Shown: piece by piece, positions 18,431 to 26,424 of the stretch
How the letters are laid out: each line of letters opens with the position of its first letter
Numbering within the stretch: the first letter of the stretch is position 1
Source of the DNA: Polaromonas sp.
GTDB taxonomy: Bacteria; Pseudomonadota; Gammaproteobacteria; Burkholderiales; Burkholderiaceae_C
Reading direction: 5' to 3'
Assembly (NCBI GenBank): GCA_013298815.1
Contig: JAAFJF010000006.1
Span: 505-64,504 of the forward strand
Length of the DNA stretch: 64,000 nt
Translations under genes and position numbers: made by a program
Notes under the pieces: generated by a model
Database searches by the model: none
Told to the model about the DNA's origin: nothing
Seen by the model: only the letters and a program-made list of their open reading frames with translations

Positions 18431-18700
18431 ATGAAAATCAACGCTGATAACTTGACAATTCGCCTGACCGAGCGGCTAACACCCACGCACCTCGTCGTGC
18501 TGGACGAAAGCGCGGCGCACGCGGGGCATGTGGGCTCGAACGGGACGGATTTTGGCACGCATTTCAGGGTGCAGATTGCTTCACCTTTCTTTACAACCCA
18601 AAGCCGCGTCGCCTGCCACCGGCTTGTGTATGATGCAGTGCAAGATTTCATTGACCAAGGCTTGCATGCTTTGGCGATTGAGGTTGTTAAACCGATTTAA
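18431..18700 (+). CDS. BolA family protein
   Basis: The 89 residues match BolA/IbaG-like proteins: LVVLDESAAHAGHVG with the central His, then THFRVQIASPFFTTQSRVACHRLVYDAVQDFI. BolA proteins pair with monothiol glutaredoxins in Fe-S handling or act in stress and envelope control. It directly follows yciB (6 nt). Confidence 0.92.
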   Translation: MKINADNLTIRLTERLTPTHLVVLDESAAHAGHVGSNGTDFGTHFRVQIASPFFTTQSRVACHRLVYDAVQDFIDQGLHALAIEVVKPI

Positions 18701-18736
18701 ATTTACTTGAATTTATACAAATCCACTACACTTTTA

Positions 18737-18768
18737 ATAGCACTTCAGGCAATAAATACGCCGGCTAG
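18737..18768 (+). repeat. dispersed repeat copy d (intergenic)
   Basis: The core reads ATAGCACTTCAGGCA, then ATAAATACGCC, then GGCTAG, followed by AGCCATATTTAT. It lies between the BolA-like gene and the parvulin gene. It is one of the closest matches to the family consensus. Confidence 0.85.
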
Positions 18769-18839
18769 AGCCATATTTATCACCTAAATTAGTTAAATTA
18801 ACCACTTTTTAATACTTTTACACATTTCAAGGATACTTT

Positions 18840-19631
18840 ATGAAGAAAAATGTACAAAACCACATGCTGGTCGCCGCAGTCAGCGCTATTTTGCTGATCT
18901 CAAACGCAGCCATCGCTCAAAACGTGGCGATCGTTAACGGCAAAGCTGTGCCAAACGCTCGCGTTGAAGCATTAGCTGCTGAAGTCGCCAAATCTGGCCG
19001 CCCTGTGACGCCTGAAGTCAAAGCGCAAATCAAAGACGAAGTGATCGCCCGGGAAATTTTCATCCAAGAAGCTGAAAAACGCGGTTTGGCAGCGACAGAC
19101 GACTACAAAGCGCAAATGGAGTTAGCACGCCAAACCATTTTGATTCGCCAATTGTTTGCCGATTTCCAAAAAAACAGCCCTGTGACAGACGCTGATTTGA
19201 AAGCCGAATACGACAAATTTGCAGCGGCTAACGGTGGCAAAGAATACAAAGCGCGCCACATTTTGGTCGAAAAAGAAGCCGAAGCCAAAGGCGTGATGGA
19301 CAGCTTGAAAAAGGGTCAAAAATTTGAAGATTTGGCTAAAAAACAGAGCAAAGACGCGGGCTCTGGCGCAAAGGGCGGCGATTTGGATTGGGCGAACCCA
19401 AGCAACTACGTGCCTGAATTTGCCGAAGCCTTGCTCAAATTGAACAAAGGCCAAACCTCTGCTGCACCTGTGAAATCACAATTCGGCTACCACATCATCC
19501 GCGTGGACGACGTTCGTACCGCACAATTGCCAAAATTTGAAGAAGTGAAGCCGCAAATTTCACAGCAATTGACACAGCAAAAACTCGCTAAATTCCAAGA
19601 AGATTTGCGCACTAAAGCAAAAGTGGAATAA
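18840..19631 (+). CDS. periplasmic peptidyl-prolyl cis-trans isomerase (parvulin, PpiC/SurA-like)
   Basis: The 263 residues begin with a Sec signal peptide (MKKNVQNHMLVAAVSAILLISNAAIA). A SurA_N-like helical segment follows, then a parvulin domain (residues 135-230) with the motifs YKARHILVEKEAEA, GQKFEDLAKKQSKDAGSGAKGGDLDW and SQFGYHIIRVDD. It assists folding of exported proteins. An ATTTCAAGGA-type ribosome site precedes the ATG. It follows bolA in a conserved order seen in Burkholderiales. Confidence 0.94.
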   Translation: MKKNVQNHMLVAAVSAILLISNAAIAQNVAIVNGKAVPNARVEALAAEVAKSGRPVTPEVKAQIKDEVIAREIFIQEAEKRGLAATDDYKAQMELARQTILIRQLFADFQKNSPVTDADLKAEYDKFAAANGGKEYKARHILVEKEAEAKGVMDSLKKGQKFEDLAKKQSKDAGSGAKGGDLDWANPSNYVPEFAEALLKLNKGQTSAAPVKSQFGYHIIRVDDVRTAQLPKFEEVKPQISQQLTQQKLAKFQEDLRTKAKVE

Positions 19632-19682
19632 GCTAAAGTTGAGTACGCAAGGCTTGAATCAGCTACTCATGAGCGTTTTGGC

Positions 19683-20492
19683 GTGATCGTCCTTCTATCG
19701 CCAGCCAAGTCGCTCAATTACGCCCCCGTGGCTGAGCAAGCCAGCCATTTATCCAACTTGGTGCACACACTGCCGCATTTTGTTCAGCAACCACCCAAAT
19801 TAGTGGCTGCAGCGCGCAAATTGTCGGCAAAAAAGCTGTCTGAATTGATGGGCATCAGCGACGATTTGGCCAAGCTCAACGTTGCACGCTTCAAAGCATG
19901 GCAGCCTGAATACACCACTCAAAACGCGAAACAAGCGGTTTTGGCGTTCGATGGCGATGTTTACACCGGCCTGCAAGCCGCGACTTTGAGTGCAGACGAC
20001 CTGAACTGGTCGCAAACGCATCTTGGCATGCTCAGCGGTTTGTATGGCGTGCTGCGGCCCTTGGATTTGATGCAAGCTTATCGCTTAGAGATGGGCTCAG
20101 CCCTAGCCACAAAAACTGGTAAAACTGCGCATAAGAATTTGTATGGCTTTTGGGGCACACAAATCACTGAGCATTTGAACGAACGGCTGCAAGAAGTCAA
20201 ATCCGATATCGTCGTCAATCTCGCGTCACAAGAGTATTTCAAATCCGTTAAAACTGACGCATTGAAAGCTCGTGTCATCGAATGCGTGTTTGAAGACGAG
20301 AAGAACGGTCAATTCAAAGTCATCAGCTTTTTTGCCAAACAAGCACGTGGCTTGATGGCGCGTTACATTATTTTGAACCGCATCACGGCACCCGCAAAGC
20401 TCAAGAAATTCAACCTAGCGGGTTATGCTTATGCGGCAGACGCATCCACCGAAGACCGCTTGGTATTTCAACGAAAATCTCCCACAAACTAA
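19683..20492 (+). CDS. yaaA: peroxide stress protein YaaA
   Basis: This 269-residue protein starts at a GTG and begins IVLLSPAKSLNY, the YaaA/DUF328 signature. It also carries FDGDVYTGLQA, GLYGVLRPLDLMQAYRLEMG and the C-terminal FFAKQARGLMARYII. YaaA limits intracellular iron and oxidative DNA damage in E. coli. No good ribosome site precedes the GTG, but the N-terminus is clearly conserved. It adds to the oxidative-stress flavour of this run. Confidence 0.93.
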   Translation: MIVLLSPAKSLNYAPVAEQASHLSNLVHTLPHFVQQPPKLVAAARKLSAKKLSELMGISDDLAKLNVARFKAWQPEYTTQNAKQAVLAFDGDVYTGLQAATLSADDLNWSQTHLGMLSGLYGVLRPLDLMQAYRLEMGSALATKTGKTAHKNLYGFWGTQITEHLNERLQEVKSDIVVNLASQEYFKSVKTDALKARVIECVFEDEKNGQFKVISFFAKQARGLMARYIILNRITAPAKLKKFNLAGYAYAADASTEDRLVFQRKSPTN

Positions 20493-20524
20493 TATTTTGA
20501 TCAAAATATAGCCTAAATTGGCAT

Positions 20525-20556
20525 CTAGCCAGCGTATTTACTGCCTAAACAGCTAT
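20525..20556 (-). repeat. dispersed repeat copy e, abutting the hydrolase start codon
   Basis: On the minus strand the core reads ATAGCTGTTTAGGCA, then GTAAATACGC, then TGGCTAG. Its plus-strand end AGCTAT supplies the first two bases of the ATG (20555-20557) of the next gene, so the repeat forms that gene's 5' leader. Confidence 0.85.
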
Positions 20557-21457
20557 GAAAATAAGAGCAAACAATATTGACGTTGAAGTCGAAGACACAG
20601 GCCCTTTACCGCTGGGCAAGAACGGTGAAGCACGCCCTGTGGTTTTACTCATCATGGGTTTAGGCATGCAACTGGTCGCTTGGCCACCCTCGCTGGTGTT
20701 GGCTTTGTTAGAAGCAGGCTACCGCGTGGTGCGGCATGACAACCGCGATATTGGTAAGAGCCAGAAATTTGACAGTTTAGGCAATCCAAATTTGATTTGG
20801 ACGAGTTTGAAGCACAAATTAGGCATCAGCATCACCCCACCTTACAGCTTGCATGACATGGCGTTGGATACGATTGGTGTGCTGGATGCTTTGAAAATTG
20901 ACAAAGCACACATCGTCGGCGTCAGCATGGGCGGCATGATCGCCCAGCGCGTGACGATTGCTGCGCCTGACCGCGTACTCAGCCTGACCAGCATCATGAG
21001 TTCCAGCGGTGCACGTGGGCTGCCGCAAGCGCAATCAAAAGTGCTTGGTACCTTGTTGAGTCGCCCCAAAAGCAACTCAGAAAGCGATGTTGCAGACCAT
21101 TACGTCAAGCTCTTCAAAGTCATCGGCAGCCCTGGCTTCCCAATTGATGCGGCTGAGTATCGTGAACGCATTTTGGAAGGTATTCGCCGCAGTTTCCACC
21201 CCGTAGGTACATTGCGTCAAATGGTGGCGATTGCGGCTGACGCAAAACGTCCTGCAGAGTTGGCAAAAATCACCTGCCCGACCTTGGTGATTCATGGCAA
21301 AGACGACCCCTTGGTGCCTTTTGCCAATGGTGTGGATACCGCTAAACGCATCAAAGGCGCCAGTATTGTGGGTATTGACGGCATGGGGCATGATTTGCCG
21401 CCGGGCGTGGTGACGCGTATCGTCTCGTTACTGATGCCCTTTTTGGCTATGAAATAA
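20555..21457 (+). CDS. alpha/beta-hydrolase
   Basis: The 300 residues show an alpha/beta-hydrolase fold: the oxyanion region LLIMGLGMQLVAWP, the nucleophile elbow GVSMGG (Ser near residue 126), the acid in VIHGKDDPLVP and the catalytic His in GMGHDLPPG. It is an esterase or lipase-like enzyme of unknown substrate. The start codon overlaps a dispersed repeat, and no Shine-Dalgarno sequence is visible upstream. Confidence 0.9.
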   Translation: MKIRANNIDVEVEDTGPLPLGKNGEARPVVLLIMGLGMQLVAWPPSLVLALLEAGYRVVRHDNRDIGKSQKFDSLGNPNLIWTSLKHKLGISITPPYSLHDMALDTIGVLDALKIDKAHIVGVSMGGMIAQRVTIAAPDRVLSLTSIMSSSGARGLPQAQSKVLGTLLSRPKSNSESDVADHYVKLFKVIGSPGFPIDAAEYRERILEGIRRSFHPVGTLRQMVAIAADAKRPAELAKITCPTLVIHGKDDPLVPFANGVDTAKRIKGASIVGIDGMGHDLPPGVVTRIVSLLMPFLAMK

Positions 21458-21492
21458 TTAAATTCAATTTTTTAAAACCCCGCTGAAACGTC

Positions 21493-22371
21493 ATGAACAC
21501 GCCAGAACAATCGCAATTAGGCAAGCAGTCTGCGTACGTTGACCATTACGATGCATCGCTGCTGTTTCCTATTCCTCGCATCGGCAAACGCCGTGAAATC
21601 GGGATTGACGGCACACCGAACTTTTTCGGGGCAGATTTGTGGACAGCGTTTGAGCTGAGCTGGCTTAACCCGCGCGGCAAACCACAAGTCGCCATTGCGC
21701 ACATCACCGTACCGTGCGATAGCACCAACATTGTTGAAAGCAAGTCGTTCAAGTTGTATTTGAACAGTTTCAACAACACGCAATTTGCTGATGTTGCAGC
21801 AGTTACAGCTTGTTTGCGTGCAGATTTGAATGCTGCGATTTGGCAGCAAGCTGGGGCGGATATTGGCGCAAGTCCTATTCAATCATCCGTCGGTGTGAAA
21901 ATTCTATTGCCTGAGATGTTTGACCGCGAGCCCGTGCACGAGTTGGATGGTTTGAATTTAGACCGACTCGACATTGAGTGTCCACTTAGCGCACCAGGCT
22001 CAGCTCCATCACCCGAGTTACTCGTTGCAGCGTTCGACGAAGCGCCCGTGAGTGAGGTTTTAACCAGCAACTTGCTTAAAAGCAATTGTTTGGTGACAGG
22101 TCAACCCGATTGGGGCAGTGTGCGCATCAGCTACGAAGGGCCGCAAATCGACCAAGGCGGGCTGTTGCGATACATCGTGAGTTTCCGCAACCACAACGAG
22201 TTTCATGAACAATGCGTGGAGCGCATTTTTATGGATATTTGGACACGCTGCAGACCCATCAAACTCAGCGTGTATGCGCGTTACACACGGCGTGGCGGGT
22301 TGGACATCAACCCGTTTCGAACCAGCTACCCACAAGCTGTTCCGCAGAATATTCGCACTGCGCGGCAATAG
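21493..22371 (+). CDS. queF: NADPH-dependent 7-cyano-7-deazaguanine reductase QueF (long form)
   Basis: The 292-residue two-domain T-fold enzyme reduces preQ0 to preQ1 in queuosine synthesis. The QueF motif [17 protein letters not shown] is in the first half. The substrate-binding and catalytic Cys is C199 in [14 protein letters not shown]. Its length matches the E. coli-type long QueF. It ends 24 nt from the convergent anti-sigma gene. Confidence 0.96.
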   Translation: MNTPEQSQLGKQSAYVDHYDASLLFPIPRIGKRREIGIDGTPNFFGADLWTAFELSWLNPRGKPQVAIAHITVPCDSTNIVESKSFKLYLNSFNNTQFADVAAVTACLRADLNAAIWQQAGADIGASPIQSSVGVKILLPEMFDREPVHELDGLNLDRLDIECPLSAPGSAPSPELLVAAFDEAPVSEVLTSNLLKSNCLVTGQPDWGSVRISYEGPQIDQGGLLRYIVSFRNHNEFHEQCVERIFMDIWTRCRPIKLSVYARYTRRGGLDINPFRTSYPQAVPQNIRTARQ

Positions 22372-22394
22372 TTTTCAGCTGGTGATGACGGCTT

Positions 22395-23213
22395 TCAAAT
22401 CACCTTCTGAATCAAAGCGCCTTTAAACAACACGGGCCCTGTTGGACCACCCGCACTTGGCACACCACCCTTAGGCTCTAAACTGATGGCCAAGGTTGGT
22501 ACTTGTTTAACGTCACCCTCTGCCGTCGCTAAACGCAACACTTTGTCGCCCCCCAGCACACCGAGTGAACGCGGGCCGCCGCTGTTTGGCAGCGCCCACA
22601 GCTGCAGCGATTTATCGTTGGCTTCTTGGTAATCACCCACACGCTGCAGCACTAAATTTTGACTCTTTGAATCAAATGTCACCAGCATGGTCTCGGCAGA
22701 TTTAGCATCAACCAACACAGCCACATACTCAATTTTTGGGGCGACTTTGAGCTGCGCACTCAGTTCATCCACTTGTTTACCGCGAATATCGAGTTGATCG
22801 CGCAAGCTGAATCCTGTTACCACTGCGAGCACTGTCGCTAATGCCCCAGCAGCCGCAGCGCCACGCCAAACCCATAACCCTTGCCAGATGCTACTCAACC
22901 ATGATGCAGAATTGTCGTTATTAGATTGACCGGTTTGTCGTGCTGATTGCCGCGCCAAGTGCATCGCCAAAGCATCTCGCTCGGCCTGCACCATGTTTTG
23001 AATCCGTGTCCAAACAGCAGGAGATGGCAAGATGGGCGATTGCAGCTCGGTCATGCCAGACAACCGACCTTGCCACACCAAGGCAGCAGCACGCACCGTA
23101 GCGTTATCGCGCGAAATAGCTTCAAAGCGGCGGCGTGCCCCTCCGCGCAAAGTGCCCAATGCGTAGTTAGCGGCTAGACGGTCTAAAGTTTGAGGATATT
23201 TACTGAGATTCAT
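22395..23213 (-). CDS. anti-sigma factor (RskA/RsbW-unrelated, single-pass membrane type)
   Basis: The 272 residues begin with a zinc-less anti-sigma N-terminal domain (RLAANYALGTLRGGARRRFEAI). A single membrane helix follows near residues 115-137 (WRGAAAAGALATVLAVVTGFSL), then a periplasmic RskA-like C-terminal domain (LQLWALPNSGGPRSLGVL). It should hold the neighbouring ECF sigma factor inactive at the membrane. Its start lies 12 nt after the sigma stop. Confidence 0.9.
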   Translation of the reverse strand: MNLSKYPQTLDRLAANYALGTLRGGARRRFEAISRDNATVRAAALVWQGRLSGMTELQSPILPSPAVWTRIQNMVQAERDALAMHLARQSARQTGQSNNDNSASWLSSIWQGLWVWRGAAAAGALATVLAVVTGFSLRDQLDIRGKQVDELSAQLKVAPKIEYVAVLVDAKSAETMLVTFDSKSQNLVLQRVGDYQEANDKSLQLWALPNSGGPRSLGVLGGDKVLRLATAEGDVKQVPTLAISLEPKGGVPSAGGPTGPVLFKGALIQKVI

Positions 23214-23225
23214 TCTGATAAGTCC

Positions 23226-23810
23226 TCACGCAAACCGCGCCATGCAACCGCGCAACTGCTCAAGACCACGGCGAATCCAAGTCTTAACCGTGCCCAAAGG
23301 CAGCTTGAGTTGCTCAGCCAAGTCGCTGTGACTCAAATCGCGCAGATAAGCCAAGCTCACCACTTCGCGCTGCTTGTTGTCCAGCTGATTCATGCATTGC
23401 TGCAAGGCCCAAGCTTGTTCGCTAGCCAGTGCGGTGTTCATGGGGTTGGGAGCATCACCCTCAATCGTGTCGCTCAAATACTCGTCTAATTCTTGTGTCA
23501 AATGCATGCGCTCTGAAGAACGTCGACGCAAAAAATCAAGGGCTCGACTGCGCACAATCAAACCCATCCATGCCATCGGCGGGCTCAAGCTGGCACGGTA
23601 ATCAACTGCCGCACGCCAGATGTGCATATAAGCTTCTTGCAACACATCTTCCGCCCACTCGCGCTTGTTCACCACACGCAACGCCAAACCAAAAAGTTTG
23701 GACGATGTCATGTCGTAAAGCGCTTTCAAAGCGGCTTCGTCTTGCTTAGCCATTCGGTCTAGGAGTGTCATCAGGTCACTGTCTGCTTGGTTGGTTTGTA
23801 TTGCGTCCAT
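23226..23810 (-). CDS. ECF RNA polymerase sigma factor (SigK-like group)
   Basis: The 194 residues hold sigma-70 region 2 (LFGLALRVVNKREWAEDVLQEAYMHIW) and region 4 (LSHSDLAEQLKLPLGTVKTWIRRGLEQLRG). Pairing with an RskA-type anti-sigma is the usual SigK-like arrangement. It is divergent from the ferritin-like/cytochrome c genes, which are plausible targets. The intergenic DNA has two TGTTACT...GCATGT copies that may be promoter elements. Confidence 0.93.
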   Translation of the reverse strand: MDAIQTNQADSDLMTLLDRMAKQDEAALKALYDMTSSKLFGLALRVVNKREWAEDVLQEAYMHIWRAAVDYRASLSPPMAWMGLIVRSRALDFLRRRSSERMHLTQELDEYLSDTIEGDAPNPMNTALASEQAWALQQCMNQLDNKQREVVSLAYLRDLSHSDLAEQLKLPLGTVKTWIRRGLEQLRGCMARFA

Positions 23811-23818
23811 GACTACAT

Positions 23819-23942
23819 TGTTACTGAAATATACGCATGTTCCAAGCCGATGGATTCAAAAACCACAGTAAATAAATCTCAACAAAGTATTTTGAATTTA
23901 TTGAATCCAATCCACTGTTACTCAACGTATTCAGCATGTCGC
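23819..23942. promoter_or_regulatory. two similar TGTTACT...GCATGT elements in the sigma/ferritin intergenic region
   Basis: TGTTACT followed by GCATGT occurs at 23819-23840 (9-nt gap) and again at 23916-23939 (11-nt gap), between the divergent sigma gene and the ferritin-like gene. Duplicate elements in such a region could be promoters of the encoded ECF sigma or sites for another regulator. The unequal spacing weakens the case. Confidence 0.3.
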
Positions 23943-23996
23943 TACTTATTTAAGAGCGATTTGAACCATTCAATATTAACTATGAAGGAAGCCATC

Positions 23997-24605
23997 ATGA
24001 AATCTCTGATCTTGAACTCAGCCACCCAACCTATCATTGCATCAAGCCAGCCGTCGCGCCGCTCATTCATGGGTAGCGCCGGTATGCTGTCAGCAGGCGC
24101 AGTGGCACTGTTAGCTGGCAAAGATTCACTCGCGCAAGCCATGGGCGGTGACATGTCCAAAGACGCTGCCATTTTGAACGTCGCACTCGGTTTGGAGCAC
24201 GAAGCTATCAATGCTTATCAGCTCGGTGCTTTGAGCGGTTTATTGCAAAAGCCCGTGCTCGACATTGCCGTCTCCTTCCAAAGCCACCACAAAGCACACC
24301 GTGATGCCTTGATTGCAACGATTCAAAAAATGGGCGGCACGCCCGTGGCCGAAAAGAAAATTAACGATTATGCAAAGGCATTGAAAGCTGACACCTTGAA
24401 AAACCAAGGCGATGTATTGGACTTGGCTGCACGCTTAGAGCTGGGTGCTATCAACGCATACCTGGGCGTGATTCCAGCATTTGGCAGCAAAGATTTAGCA
24501 AAAATCGCAGGTCGTTTAGCTGCAGATGAAACCATGCACTTCACGATTTTGACCAACGCTTTAGGTCGCCCATTGCCGTCTGGCGCTTTGTCATTTGGTG
24601 CTTGA
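23997..24605 (+). CDS. Tat-exported ferritin-like domain protein
   Basis: The ATG at 23997 (after GGAAG) gives 202 residues. A twin-arginine signal (PSRRSFMGSAGMLSAGAVALLAG) precedes a four-helix ferritin-like domain with paired carboxylate/His segments: ALGLEHEAINAYQLGAL, SFQSHHKAHRDAL, RLELGAINAYLG and LAADETMHFTIL. It is probably a periplasmic metal-binding protein (DUF4439/rubrerythrin-like). It overlaps the cytochrome c gene by one base, so the two are probably co-expressed and controlled by the divergent ECF sigma. Confidence 0.88.
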   Translation: MKSLILNSATQPIIASSQPSRRSFMGSAGMLSAGAVALLAGKDSLAQAMGGDMSKDAAILNVALGLEHEAINAYQLGALSGLLQKPVLDIAVSFQSHHKAHRDALIATIQKMGGTPVAEKKINDYAKALKADTLKNQGDVLDLAARLELGAINAYLGVIPAFGSKDLAKIAGRLAADETMHFTILTNALGRPLPSGALSFGA

Positions 24606-25000
24606 TGCGTTCGCAAAGTTACCGTGTCGTCATCAGTAGCTTGCTGCTGATGACGACCTCCTTTGCCATGGCGCAATCCAGCGTCATTACTACTGGTAAC
24701 ACGCTCAAAGGGAAAGAGATTTACGATGCCCGATGCAGCGCCTGCCACAGCGTGGACGACAACCGCGTGGGCCCCATGCATTTGGGTGTGTTTGGACGCA
24801 AGGCGGGCGGCGTTAAAAGCTACCGCTATTCAGACGCTTTGAGTAAGAGCAAAGTAATTTGGAGCCGTGAGACTTTGACCGCTTGGTTGACCAACCCTGA
24901 AGCACTGATACCTGCTCAGCGCATGGGCTACAGCATGGACAACGCGCAAGACCGCGAAGATGTGGTGGCTTATTTGGCGACACTAAAAGTCATCAAATAG
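24605..25000 (+). CDS. small periplasmic cytochrome c
   Basis: The 131 residues begin with a signal peptide (MRSQSYRVVISSLLLMTTSFAMA). A class I cytochrome c domain follows with one heme site, CSACHSVD, and a distal Met in RMGYSMDN. The segments RVGPMHLGVFGRKAG and TWLTNPEAL match cytochrome c2/c550-like proteins. The ATG overlaps the preceding stop (TGATG). It may pass electrons to or from the ferritin-like protein; that link is inferred. Confidence 0.92.
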   Translation: MRSQSYRVVISSLLLMTTSFAMAQSSVITTGNTLKGKEIYDARCSACHSVDDNRVGPMHLGVFGRKAGGVKSYRYSDALSKSKVIWSRETLTAWLTNPEALIPAQRMGYSMDNAQDREDVVAYLATLKVIK

Positions 25001-25033
25001 TTTGCGATTAAATTAACTCACAAACTCACCAAG

Positions 25034-25873
25034 TTACAAACTCGTAAATGGTGTTAAAGGCGCAAGCGCAGGAAACTGCGCTGTGCGCTTTTCTTTCGCC
25101 GCAACAATGGCTTCACGCACATGCGCGTTACTCCAAATCGCGCCTTGCAGCCAGCCCATTTGTTTGAGTGAGTCTTCCACCGAATGATCGCGCGTGTAAT
25201 GAATCGCTTGCTTCGTGCCCCAAATAGCAATCGGTGGTTTACTCGCAATTTCTTTGGCACACTGCATGGCAGCGGCTAGCATCTCGTCGTTGGTTTCAAA
25301 AACCTCGTTCACCAAGCCATACTGCTGCGCTTTGTCCGCCTTCAACCGTCTGCCGGTGTAGGCCAGCTCTTTGACCACGGCTTCTGGCATCAGTTTGGGC
25401 AAGCGCTGCAATGTGCCCACATCTGCCACCATGCCGATGTTGATTTCTTGAATGCAGAAAAACGTGTCTTTGGTTGCATAGCGAATGCAGCACGCTGTGA
25501 CCATATCCACCGCGCCGCCAATACAGCCACCTTGAATAGCGACGATCACAGGAATGCGCAGCGTTTCCAACTTGGTAAACGTGGCTTGCAAATCTGAGAG
25601 AGAATCAAAAATAGCGGCACGACCTTCTGGGCTTTGGTCGTCCATTTGAATGGCATTTGAAAACGTGTCCAACGACATACCAGCACTGAAATGTTTACCC
25701 GTGCTGGATATCACCAAAGCACGCGCTTTGCCATCGCGTTGAATGTGGGTTAGCACCTCATCCAACTCCCGCCAAAAGGTGGGGTTCATGGTGTTCATCG
25801 CCTCGGGGCGATTGAGCACCAGGTGGGCAATGTGCTCGTTGGTACTGATAGAGAAATAGTGCAGGTTGTTCAT
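25034..25873 (-). CDS. enoyl-CoA hydratase/isomerase (crotonase family)
   Basis: About 279 residues from MNNLHYFSISTNEH; a GTG at 25882 would add three codons. Crotonase signatures are STGKHFSAGMSLDTF (first oxyanion strand) and VAIQGGCIGGAVDMVTACCIRYA with FFCIQEINIGMVADVGTLQRLP, resembling delta3,5-delta2,4-dienoyl-CoA isomerases (Asp in VADVG). It probably helps degrade unsaturated acyl-CoAs. It is separate from the main beta-oxidation operon. A 7-bp inverted repeat brackets its ATG. Confidence 0.9.
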   Translation of the reverse strand: MNNLHYFSISTNEHIAHLVLNRPEAMNTMNPTFWRELDEVLTHIQRDGKARALVISSTGKHFSAGMSLDTFSNAIQMDDQSPEGRAAIFDSLSDLQATFTKLETLRIPVIVAIQGGCIGGAVDMVTACCIRYATKDTFFCIQEINIGMVADVGTLQRLPKLMPEAVVKELAYTGRRLKADKAQQYGLVNEVFETNDEMLAAAMQCAKEIASKPPIAIWGTKQAIHYTRDHSVEDSLKQMGWLQGAIWSNAHVREAIVAAKEKRTAQFPALAPLTPFTSL

Positions 25874-25880
25874 AACCTGC
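25861..25880. promoter_or_regulatory. inverted repeat around the crotonase start codon
   Basis: GCAGGTT-gttcat-AACCTGC is a perfect 7-bp inverted repeat with the start codon in the loop. In mRNA it could mask or present the initiation site; it may also be chance, since half of it is coding. Confidence 0.3.
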
Positions 25881-25930
25881 ACTATAAGTTATTTCAAAAA
25901 TGTGTTTTTTGAAATTTATATTTTTTGGTT

Positions 25931-26365
25931 TTATTTAACTGTAATCACATCTCTGTGCATAGGCGCCAACTTGGCTAGCAATTGGTTTTGACTGGTAAAG
26001 GCAATGCCCTGCGCATCCATGGATTTTTGTAGCACTTCGACCAAGGCGTTGAAATCCGTCTTGGTGATGTCCATATTGCTGTGAGTTACCTTCATGTCAG
26101 GGCCTTTGTACTCGCACAGGCCGCCAGACACTTGGCAGATTTGATTGACCAACTGCGATTTCAAATTGACAACGTTGGCATTTTTGAAAGCTTCAGCCAA
26201 ACGCGGGTCAGCCTGCAGGCGCGGAACAAAATCGTCCATCAACTTGACCAAGCCGGCTTTTTCACCAAAGGCTTGGTACAAAGCCGGACTCGAAGACATT
26301 GTTTGTGCGGATACGGCTCCTACAAAGCCAAGTAGCAAAGAAGCGATAAGAATAGTTTTTTTCAT
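25931..26365 (-). CDS. exported group 1 truncated haemoglobin
   Basis: The 144 residues have a Sec signal (MKKTILIASLLLGFVGAVSA) and a truncated globin domain: ALYQAFGEKAGLVKLMDDFVPRLQADPRLAEAF, the LCEYKGPDMKVTHSNM segment with the proximal His, and the C-terminal helix LLAKLAPMHRDVI. Most bacterial truncated globins are cytoplasmic; a signal peptide makes this one periplasmic. Roles in oxygen or NO chemistry are possible. A DUF3034-type protein lies immediately upstream in the same direction. Confidence 0.87.
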   Translation of the reverse strand: MKKTILIASLLLGFVGAVSAQTMSSSPALYQAFGEKAGLVKLMDDFVPRLQADPRLAEAFKNANVVNLKSQLVNQICQVSGGLCEYKGPDMKVTHSNMDITKTDFNALVEVLQKSMDAQGIAFTSQNQLLAKLAPMHRDVITVK

Positions 26366-26424
26366 GGTATTTCTCGATGAGGTAAACGTTAAAAGGTTAA
26401 AAGGTTGAATTTGGATTTAGATTT

